A stretch of DNA of 23,501 nucleotides from positions 1-23,501 of the forward strand of contig JAKIUO010000016.1 in the NCBI GenBank assembly GCA_021647535.1, in the 5' to 3' direction. Below, one piece after another: positions 8,227-14,459 of this stretch (its first letter is position 1; each line of letters opens with the position of its first letter). The notes under the pieces were generated by a model. The model was not told where the DNA came from, made no database searches, and saw only the letters and a program-made list of their open reading frames with translations. The position numbers and the translations under genes are program-made. The DNA comes from Hyphomicrobiaceae bacterium. Its GTDB lineage: Bacteria; Pseudomonadota; Alphaproteobacteria; Rhizobiales; JAKIUO01.

Positions 8227-8343
8227 ATGAAAAATTCAAGCCTCAAAAATCCAGCGCAACCAGCGCACAGACTTGATCAAAGATCGGCTGTTGCGGCGGA
8301 ATTGCGTATTAAAAATCTGGAGGGTTTTGCCACCTTGAGCTGA
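8227..8343 (+). CDS. Candidate 38-residue small protein (or part of a structured small RNA)
   Basis: An ATG-to-TGA frame of 38 codons sits between a promoter-like sequence (8122-8150) and a strong intrinsic terminator (8372-8406). The predicted protein starts MKNSSLKNPAQPAHRLDQRS. It is basic and hydrophilic, lacks a membrane span or signal, and ends in a helix-prone stretch (AVAAELRIKNLEGFATLS). The ribosome site is weak. The same stretch can fold: CGCAACCAGC (8255-8264) pairs with GCTGTTGCG (8287-8295), and GCTGAT (8339-8344) pairs with ATCAGC (8351-8356). The unit could therefore be a small RNA of about 250 nt instead of, or as well as, an mRNA. I recognise no family. That something is transcribed here seems more likely than not. 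Confidence 0.4.
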   Translation: MKNSSLKNPAQPAHRLDQRSAVAAELRIKNLEGFATLS

Positions 8344-8371
8344 TGAGACAATCAGCCAGCAGCAAGATATG

Positions 8372-8406
8372 CCCTCCTGAAGTATGCCTTCACGGAGGGT
8401 TTTTTT
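8372..8406 (+). terminator. Rho-independent terminator
   Basis: CCCTCCTGAA (8372-8381) pairs with TTCA-C-GGAGGG (8389-8399, one bulged C) around a 7-nt loop and is followed by a run of seven T. It ends the transcript carrying the small ORF and insulates rtcB from gpsA. Confidence 0.85.
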
Positions 8407-8448
8407 ATGGGCAACCTCTCTTGCTCAAACTCTTCGTGAAACCGGCAG

Positions 8449-8484
8449 GGACGTCCGCTTTAAAGGGCGGGCGTCCTGTAGGAC
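8449..8484 (+). promoter_or_regulatory. Hairpins in the rtcB leader
   Basis: GGACGTCCGC (8449-8458) pairs with GCGGGCGTCC (8467-8476, one G-U) over ten base pairs with an 8-nt loop. The 3' arm overlaps a competing short hairpin, GTCC-TGTA-GGAC (8473-8484). No T run follows, so this is not an ordinary terminator. It ends about 12 nt before the AAGAGA ribosome site of rtcB and could affect translation or mRNA stability. The pairing is visible; the function is inferred. Confidence 0.4.
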
Positions 8485-8509
8485 CCTAAAATTTACGAAG
8501 AGAATGATT

Positions 8510-9730
8510 ATGACCGACCAACCTTATATACTTTTTGAAAGCGGCCGCGCCCCGGTGAAAGCCTGGGTGAAAGGCGTACCGATTGATGATGGCGCACGAC
8601 GTCAGCTCGAAAACACGGCACGTTTGCCGTTTATCCATTCTCATGTGGCCGCCATGCCCGATGTGCATTTTGGCATGGGCGCGACAGTTGGGTCTGTCAT
8701 CGCCACCAAAGGCGCGATTGTGCCAGCTGCCGTTGGCGTTGACATTGGCTGTGGCATGATGGCGGTGCGCACGACGCTGACCGCGCGTCAGTTGCCGGAT
8801 AATCTGGGGGCTTTACGCTCAAACATGGAAGCCTCTGTGCCCCATGGTGGGGTCGGCGCGAAGAGCGGCTGGCGCGATAATATCCCGCAGATCGTTTCGA
8901 CCCGTTTTGAAAATACGGGGCTAGCGGCGGGGCTTGCGCAGGTGCAGGCCAAACACAAAGGCATTCACAACAAGCATTTTGTCACCCAGCTCGGTACGCT
9001 TGGCGGCGGCAATCATTTTATTGAGCTGTGCCTTGATGAAGAGGATCGCGTTTGGGTGATGTTGCATTCCGGTTCGCGCGGCATCGGCAATGCCATTGGC
9101 CGCTATTTTATCGAGCGGGCGCGTGAACAATTATCGGGCCGCGAAACCGGGCGCAACCTTGCGGACCGCAACCTTGCCTGGTTTGAAGAGGGCGAACAGG
9201 ATTTCAAGGATTATGTGGAAGCGGTGGGCTGGGCGCAGGACTATGCGCGCATCAATCGTGAAATCATGATGGAGCGTATTCTGGGTGTCATGCGCAAGCA
9301 GCTGAAAAAGTTCAAGACCGAGAAAATGGCCATCAACTGTCACCATAATTATGTGGAGAAGGAACACCATTTCGGTGCCGATGTCTGGATCACCCGCAAA
9401 GGAGCCGTGCGCGCAGGTACGGGCGAACTCGGCATTATTCCAGGCTCAATGGGTGCAAAATCCTTTATCGTGCGCGGCAAAGGCAGTGCCGACAGTTTTT
9501 GTTCCTGTTCCCACGGTGCGGGGCGTATTATGTCACGTACACAGGCTAAAAAACAGTTCAGTATGAAAGATCACCGCGAGGCGACAAAGGGGGTCGAGTG
9601 CCGCAAGGACAAAGGTGTCATCGACGAAACGCCGGGAGCCTATAAGGACATCGATCAGGTCATGAAAGCACAGGAGGATCTGGTGGAGATTGTCCATACG
9701 CTGAAACAGGTGGTGTGTATCAAGGGATAA
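8510..9730 (+). CDS. rtcB: RNA-splicing ligase RtcB (GTP-dependent 3'-phosphate RNA ligase)
   Basis: Protein of 406 residues. RtcB joins 2',3'-cyclic-phosphate or 3'-phosphate RNA ends to 5'-OH ends using GTP and Mn2+, for RNA repair. Conserved segments are DVHFGMG (51-57), VDIGCGMMA with metal ligands Asp78 and Cys81, GGGNHFIE (165-172), HSGSRGIGN (His186), CHHNYVE (His279) and CSHGAGR, where His335 is the residue guanylylated in the family. I chose ATG 8510 because AAGAGA lies just upstream and MTDQPYILFESG is a natural family start; the frame stays open further upstream through the terminator region, which is not likely to be coding. No rtcA or rtcR neighbour is seen, so it appears to be a stand-alone gene downstream of a terminator. 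Confidence 0.95.
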   Translation: MTDQPYILFESGRAPVKAWVKGVPIDDGARRQLENTARLPFIHSHVAAMPDVHFGMGATVGSVIATKGAIVPAAVGVDIGCGMMAVRTTLTARQLPDNLGALRSNMEASVPHGGVGAKSGWRDNIPQIVSTRFENTGLAAGLAQVQAKHKGIHNKHFVTQLGTLGGGNHFIELCLDEEDRVWVMLHSGSRGIGNAIGRYFIERAREQLSGRETGRNLADRNLAWFEEGEQDFKDYVEAVGWAQDYARINREIMMERILGVMRKQLKKFKTEKMAINCHHNYVEKEHHFGADVWITRKGAVRAGTGELGIIPGSMGAKSFIVRGKGSADSFCSCSHGAGRIMSRTQAKKQFSMKDHREATKGVECRKDKGVIDETPGAYKDIDQVMKAQEDLVEIVHTLKQVVCIKG

Positions 9731-10166
9731 TTTATGCCCTTGCGGATCATCCGATTCGATAAAATAAAAGCCAGACCTTTTGTCATTCTTGCTGTTGATA
9801 AGGTCGAAAAATCAGAACGAAACAACCTGCAATTGCGCGCATTCCCTGCTGAAAGCAACTATTGAGGGATGTTGGATAAGGTTGTGTGGTTATTAATTCC
9901 ACATAAGTCATTGAAAATATGTTTATAAAGCAGATGTCAGATGTGAGGTAACTCATTATTAACTGGCGCAAATTAGCTTTCGGGAAACATTCTTGGAAGT
10001 TTTGGTGAAGATTGAACTTAAAATTGATTTACGAATAAAAAAACGATTTTGAGCGGACCGACTTTTATCAAAACTCAATTGTACCGTTAATGAATTAGCA
10101 AAAAGATATTTGGAGAGGGGAGCTTTTGCTCGGGCTCTCAATTTTATTTTAGGAAGGACGTCTGTT
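9731..10166 (+). other. AT-rich intergenic region without a recognisable gene
   Basis: A stretch of 436 nt, clearly more AT-rich than its surroundings. I see no credible coding frame; two short minus-strand frames have no ribosome site or recognisable protein character. A hairpin lies at its right end (see 10113-10150). A possible weak promoter for the lipoprotein gene is TTGAAC near 10013 followed by ATAAAA after 17 nt. No clear terminator follows rtcB. Confidence 0.5.
10113..10150 (+). promoter_or_regulatory. Hairpin with T-rich tail before the lipoprotein gene
   Basis: GAGAG (10113-10117) pairs with CTCTC (10135-10139) and the inner GAGC-TTTT-GCTC (10120-10131) forms a tip. ATTTTATTTT follows directly and the AGGAAGGA ribosome site comes next. 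It could be a weak terminator for upstream transcription or a leader attenuator. Confidence 0.35.
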
Positions 10167-10541
10167 ATGCGACAGTTCGCGTTTATATTGTCAGCTGGGG
10201 TTTTGTTGTCGGCCTGTTCGGTGGGCGGCTCGGAAAACTTTTTAGCGACCGTTGGTAAGCCGACAGATCAAAGAATTGCGCAAAGTGGCGAGGAAATTGC
10301 CAGCATTTATAATGAGCGTGGCAACCAGATGAGCGTGTACACATTTGTCGGCATGACAAATGATCGCAAGGTGGTTGTGCACAAAAAATCTGGAGATCGC
10401 AGCCTTTGGGGTAAGTCAAAAGACAAGACACAGAAGATAATCTTGTCACTACATCAGTCGTTGCGCTTTGCAAACGGTTCGAGAATTGTCTTTCTGGAAG
10501 TCGAACCTGGCAAGTTGACCTATCGTCGTATCAGTCTGTAG
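10167..10541 (+). CDS. Small predicted lipoprotein, unknown function
   Basis: Protein of 124 residues. I chose the ATG at 10167 because AGGAAGGA (10151-10158) sits 8 nt upstream and the sequence then opens with a classic lipoprotein signal: MRQFAFILSAGVLLSAC, with the lipobox LSAC and Cys17 as the lipidation site. The mature part is about 108 residues, polar and basic (KVVVHKKSGDRSLWGKSKDK), and ends in a likely beta-rich segment (RIVFLEVEPGKLTYRRISL). No membrane span or known domain is evident. It stands alone, facing the decayed TIR-TPR gene tail to tail, and lies in an AT-rich neighbourhood, which fits an acquired or fast-evolving gene. The identity of the family is unknown to me. Confidence 0.75.
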   Translation: MRQFAFILSAGVLLSACSVGGSENFLATVGKPTDQRIAQSGEEIASIYNERGNQMSVYTFVGMTNDRKVVVHKKSGDRSLWGKSKDKTQKIILSLHQSLRFANGSRIVFLEVEPGKLTYRRISL

Positions 10542-10607
10542 ATGTCAGGTCCCATATGTTTGTAGTGTCCCATCCCATATGATCATATTCCTGTTAGGAG
10601 TTATCCT

Positions 10608-11678
10608 TTATTTCGAGCGAGAGAGGTTTTGCAGGGCGGTGAGGTCTTTGTTGGCGCGGTGGTAGCCGGTTTGCTGGATGAGGCGCTGGGCTTTGTCGAT
10701 ATTGCTGGCGGCGATTTTTATATTATTGGGGCCCGCCAATGGCGAGGGCGAGGCGGGCGCTTTCCAGCCAGGCATCGGTGAGAAACAGTTTCAGGCCGGC
10801 GCGCGTGACAATGGAGAACAGCTCATTGAGCAGCGGCACGGCGAGAGCATATTCCCCGGCGCGCCGATGCAGCCCGGCCAGCGCCAGCAGCCTGCGCGGG
10901 CGATCAAGTGTGAGCAACAGATGGCAATAGTGAGCGCCTTGCGCAGAAGATAGTTTTGGCATGGAGGGTTGGTTTTCGGCCTGTATTTTTTCGGCTTTAG
11001 CAAACAGCGCCTCGGCCTCTTGCAGCCTGCCTGCTTGATGCAGCGCCTCGGCGTGGGTGCCAAGGGTCATCATCTGCTTTTGCCATTTGGTGGCGCTGTC
11101 TTCCTGCCGCTCGGCAAAAGCGACAGATTGGACGGCGGCTTTACGGGCGGCGGGGACCTGCCCGAGGACCAGCTGCACCTCGCTGACATTGATGGCGGCA
11201 ATGGCGGCGTTTTTCCAATTTTGTGCTTCTTCGGCTAAGTGCTGGCCTTCTTCAAAGGGGGGCAGGCTTGCACCCAGTCGCCCCAGCGCCCGCAGGGCAA
11301 ATGCGGCATCAGCAAACAGGAGCGGCTTATCTGCTTCAGCAAGCTCATCAGCATGTGATAGCGCGAGAACGGCATGGGGAGTTCACGGGCGGGCAGATCG
11401 TCAATCAGCAGCGGCAGATATTTATGCTGGTCAGTGGCGCGTGCGGCTTCATCTTCCACCCAGACCGATTGTTTCGAGTTGTGCGACCACAGCACAATCA
11501 CCCGTCTGGCTTCATCAAGCGCCGCCTTTATTTCCTGTGAGAACGGCTTGCCAACGCCTTCCGTATCCAGCCGAGGGTCCATCCAGACATCAAGTCCATG
11601 ACTTTCGCTGAGTAATGTAAAAAGAGCTTCGGCTTTGGCGGTGTCTTTATGGGAATAGCTGATGAATATATCGCTCAC
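10608..11678 (-). pseudogene. Frameshifted TIR-TPR protein gene
   Basis: Translation would begin at GTG 11678 (GGAG lies 8 nt upstream) with a TIR domain: DIFISYSHKDTAKAEALF (3-20), DVWMDPRLD, and SVWVEDEA with Glu77 in the place of the catalytic glutamate of TIR NAD hydrolases. After about residue 110 (near 11350) the frame fails. The sequence continues in another frame as TPR-like helices (AEALHQAGRLQEAEALFAKA, LAGLHRRAGEYALAVPLLNE) to a stop at 10723. A second shift at a CCCC run (about 10731-10734) returns to the first frame and completes the TPR end (KAQRLIQQTGYHRANKDL) to a TAA at 10608. TIR passes to TPR without the usual connecting region, so an internal deletion is likely too. As written it can only make a truncated TIR protein of 147 residues. 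Sequencing error could explain one shift but not the missing linker. Confidence 0.72.
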
Positions 11679-11795
11679 AGGCGTACTCCGTAAAAAAAGA
11701 TAGAAAGGATGCTTCTTTACTCAAAGCACTCACAAAGGCCCTGAATGTCAACTCAAAAAACGGCGTTTTCAAGTTGTTCGTCAGGGGAGTGCAGA

Positions 11796-13400
11796 TCAGC
11801 TGCGCATCACCATGGGCTGCATGAGTAGCCAGAGGTGCCAGATCGTAATGCCGATGGCAAAGGTGAGGATTGGCAGCTGAGGCAGGCGGGCTTTAAGGCC
11901 GCTTTGATGATCGCCGAACATTTTTTTGCTGCGCGCCCGGATAACCAGCACAGCCACCAGAAATCCCAGTGCCAGCAACAAGGCCTGAAGAGTGGCCAGC
12001 GTTGTCGGGGTCAGCGCCATATCGTTCATGCGGGCATGTCTGGTGATGATTGACAAAGGCTGCGCGCCATAGCCCAGAGGGTTGGCAAACACTTCGCCCG
12101 CGCCAATGCCCTCGCGCAGTAAATGCGACAGATTGTGCGCCAGATGATAGAAAAAGGCCAGCGGCAAAGCGACAAAGGCAAAGCTGGCGAACAGCTTGTG
12201 AAACGAGGGGTCGCTGTCTCTCGCGCTTAAAAAATGCGTCAGCCAGATCACGCTGCTATAGAGCGCAACGGGCAGCACAATGGCGGCGACCATAGCAATG
12301 GAAAAGCTCATGAGAAGCTGACCGCTATCGCCGATCATACGGGCTAGGCCGCGCATCCAGTCCTCGAAAAATTCCATCATGGTGAGGCCGTGAAAACCGG
12401 TGAGCGCCAGCAGGATGACCATAAACCAGGCTTCGTCCCAATGGGGGCGCGCCGTATTGATGACTTCATGGCTTGGCGGGCGTAAACGCCAGCCGATATT
12501 TTCGTGCGGGCAAGAGCGGGCGCAATTTCCGCAAGAGGTACAAAATGTGTTTTGCGTCATGCGCCCCATGACCTGATGGGTCGGGCAGGGGTCAACCTCA
12601 TTGCTGCCGTGATAGCATTCCAGCGTCTTGCAGGTGGCGCAGGTCGGTGGGTCTTTGGGGCGCAGCTCGACCGGGGCAAGCTGGGCATAAAAGCCAATAG
12701 TGCGGCCAACCGGGCAGGCGAAACGGCAAAAGGCTTTGCGCTCGAAAATCGCCATGGAAAGGCTGGCCAGCACCAGCATGGTGAGCGCCAGAACGGCGGT
12801 GGCATAGGGCGCTGAGGTGAGGCCAACGCCGAGCTCCAGCCAGGTCAGCGCCACAAAGGCAAACACGGCAGGCCAGACATTGCGCAAGGCTTTGGGTACT
12901 TTTAACCCGAGCGAAGTTTCTTCGTCGGCGCGCTTCCACAGGCGGCGGCGCACCAGCCAGTTAGACAGCGCATCCCACGGGCAAATGGCGCACCAGGCGC
13001 TGCCGAGAAAAAACACCGAGACAATGACGCCGGACCACCACAGGTTCCAGGTGAGCACAGTGGCCAGATTGCGCTCGGGCAAGGGCGTCCCGGCCAGCCC
13101 GGACCAGATGACCATCAAAAACAGGATGACGGAGATGAATTTAAACACGCTGAGCAGTACAGCGGATTTGGCCAGACGCTCAAACAAAGGGCCAACAAAC
13201 GGGGTGGAGCTCAACGACCAGTGGACGGAAGCAGCGGCGCGGGCAGGCGCAGCGGCAAACATCCCCCAAACAGCAATCAGCGCAACAGCCACCGCGACAG
13301 ACAGGCCCCAGGCCTCATGCAGGCCGGGATGCACCAGCGTGCCCTCTGGCGTTATGCGGCACATATTCTGCGCAATGATCTGATCCCAGTCGAGGGTCAT
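11796..13400 (-). CDS. Polytopic membrane 4Fe-4S protein (NapH/NosR/RdxA-like)
   Basis: Protein of 534 residues with about eight to ten predicted membrane spans. The start at 13400 has GGAGA 6 nt upstream; a longer frame exists but lacks support. Cysteine motifs are CAICPW (137-142), CRFACP (225-230), CATCKTLEC (254-262) with a Cys at 272, and a ferredoxin cluster CTSCGNCARSCP (287-298). The pairing of CxxCPW and CxxxCP motifs in membrane loops is typical of the NapH/NosR/RdxA group, which passes electrons between the quinone pool or cytoplasm and periplasmic or membrane redox partners. A span near 415-430 carries three histidines (FYHLAHNLSHLL) that could bind heme or metal. No FMN-binding domain and no redox partner gene is nearby, so the partner and pathway remain unknown. 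Confidence 0.8.
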   Translation of the reverse strand: MTLDWDQIIAQNMCRITPEGTLVHPGLHEAWGLSVAVAVALIAVWGMFAAAPARAAASVHWSLSSTPFVGPLFERLAKSAVLLSVFKFISVILFLMVIWSGLAGTPLPERNLATVLTWNLWWSGVIVSVFFLGSAWCAICPWDALSNWLVRRRLWKRADEETSLGLKVPKALRNVWPAVFAFVALTWLELGVGLTSAPYATAVLALTMLVLASLSMAIFERKAFCRFACPVGRTIGFYAQLAPVELRPKDPPTCATCKTLECYHGSNEVDPCPTHQVMGRMTQNTFCTSCGNCARSCPHENIGWRLRPPSHEVINTARPHWDEAWFMVILLALTGFHGLTMMEFFEDWMRGLARMIGDSGQLLMSFSIAMVAAIVLPVALYSSVIWLTHFLSARDSDPSFHKLFASFAFVALPLAFFYHLAHNLSHLLREGIGAGEVFANPLGYGAQPLSIITRHARMNDMALTPTTLATLQALLLALGFLVAVLVIRARSKKMFGDHQSGLKARLPQLPILTFAIGITIWHLWLLMQPMVMRS

Positions 13401-13529
13401 GGCATGTCTCCAATCTCCTGCTTGTACCACCAATCTGCCGAAAAAAAACAGAGAAATCAATGAGGCATTTTGAATGCGTTTCACGCAGCGGCCTTGTTGG
13501 GGGTGGTGATGGAGAGGCTGAGGCTGGCT

Positions 13530-13658
13530 TTGCTGTCGCAAAAAGGGCTGCCGCCCTTAGACCCGCTTGGGGAACGAGTTCCCCAAACCCCTTACTTTTT
13601 GAATTTGATGATAGAAAAATGGGAGGTCTGGAGGGGCTCCTCCAACAGGGTTCGGGGC
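13530..13658 (-). repeat. Dispersed intergenic repeat, copy C
   Basis: The core 13560-13658, read on the minus strand, matches 234-334 almost completely (about 100 bp). It includes the GGGGAAC-TC-GTTCCCC hairpin and the GGAGGAGCCCCTCC block. The end facing 13530 (TTGCTGTCGCAA, then GGGCTGCCGCCC at 13545-13556) is a diverged form of the terminal repeat of copy B. It lies in the 446-nt gene-free gap 13401-13846 between the 4Fe-4S gene and hpt. The rest of that gap holds only the 5' flank of the 4Fe-4S gene and the hairpin at 13744-13761. Confidence 0.78.
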
Positions 13659-13743
13659 TGGCCCTTTGGCTGGATCCCTCATTTCAGAAGTCCGCTGATA
13701 TGGATGATTTTAAAGGGCGCTTGGTATGAGTTGAATATGGGGT

Positions 13744-13761
13744 GCAGGGGCTCGCCCCTGC
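13744..13761. repeat. Perfect 8-bp-arm palindrome
   Basis: GCAGGGGC-TC-GCCCCTGC forms a GC-rich hairpin about 85 bp past the hpt stop codon. No T run follows on either strand, so it is a poor classic terminator, but it could protect the 3' end of the hpt transcript. A second short hairpin, GCCGC-ATC-GCGGC, follows near 13800. Confidence 0.45.
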
Positions 13762-13846
13762 TGCCAGCCGCATAGGCTGCCTGTCTGGCGAAGACGAAGC
13801 CGCATCGCGGCTTGCAAAGCGGTGCGCATTCATTCTGCCCTTACGA

Positions 13847-14398
13847 TCACTCTTCGACAATATGCCCGACAAAGGGCAGCTCGCGGAAGCGTTGGGCGAG
13901 ATCCATGCCGTAGCCAACGACAAACAGATCGGGGCATTTGAAGCCGTAATAGTCAGCTTCAAGTTTGATATGTTCAGCACGCAGCACTTCCTTGTCGAGA
14001 AAAACGCAGATTTTAACGCTGGCGGCCCCACGATTTTTCATCAGGTCGAGGGCAAATTGCAAGGTGCGCCCGCTTTCGAGAATATCATCAAGCAACAAGA
14101 CATCGCGCCCGGTTACATCGCTTTCGATGTCGCGTAAAATATCGACCTTGCCGCTGGAGATGGTGCCGTCGTGATAGCTGGCCAGATAGAGGAAATCGAC
14201 TTGGGGTGACAGGCCATTCAGGTGCAGTTCGCGAATGAGGTCGGCGGCAAAGATAAAGCTGCCCTTGAGCACCGGAATAACCAGCAGGTCGCGCTTGTGC
14301 CGGGCGGCAATTTCGCGCGCCAGAACCTTGTTGCGTTCGCCGATTTGTGCGGCACTGAACAGGGGGTCAATCCTGGGGTTTGCGGGGGGCATCGCCAT
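13847..14398 (-). CDS. hpt: Hypoxanthine phosphoribosyltransferase
   Basis: Protein of 183 residues. It salvages hypoxanthine (often guanine too) with PRPP to give IMP/GMP in the cytoplasm. Motifs are IPVLKGSFIFAADLIREL (41-58), the PRPP loop DVLLLDDILESGRTL (99-113, with the acidic pair Asp104-Asp105), and VVGYGMDLAQRFRELPFVGHI near the end, as in bacterial HPRTs. ATG 14398 is preceded by GGGAGA at suitable distance; a longer frame to 14551 lacks support because it would overlap the upstream gene. It follows the DUF3426 gene by 61 nt on the same strand. Confidence 0.93.
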   Translation of the reverse strand: MAMPPANPRIDPLFSAAQIGERNKVLAREIAARHKRDLLVIPVLKGSFIFAADLIRELHLNGLSPQVDFLYLASYHDGTISSGKVDILRDIESDVTGRDVLLLDDILESGRTLQFALDLMKNRGAASVKICVFLDKEVLRAEHIKLEADYYGFKCPDLFVVGYGMDLAQRFRELPFVGHIVEE

Positions 14399-14459
14399 AG
14401 TTATTTCTCCCGGCCTGTTCGGGGCAGGCCTTTTACCAGAGGGCAGGCTAGCGTTTTCT

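Noticed and set aside
8339..8356. CTGATGAG string resembling a hammerhead ribozyme core
   Set aside because: The required CGAAAC partner and flanking stems are missing; the segment is better explained as the simple hairpin GCTGAT-GAGACA-ATCAGC.
8157..8406. Known structural RNA (6S, tmRNA, SRP RNA, RNase P RNA)
   Set aside because: None of their hallmark sequences or closing-stem layouts could be found, so the unit is left as an unknown small gene or RNA.
8384..8509. 42-codon N-terminal extension of rtcB
   Set aside because: It would begin inside the terminator hairpin and run through the leader hairpins without a ribosome site; the extra residues do not resemble RtcB.
9783..10141. Two minus-strand frames of about 60 codons in the AT-rich gap
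   Set aside because: No ribosome site, no promoter and no protein-like pattern; such lengths arise by chance.
10549..10581. Two copies of TCCCATATG
   Set aside because: Short, only two copies, and not associated with a recognisable promoter or repeat unit.
13401..13541. 47-codon N-terminal extension of the membrane 4Fe-4S gene
   Set aside because: The internal ATG at 13400 has a clear GGAGA site, and the extension is His/Gln/Pro-rich with no family resemblance.
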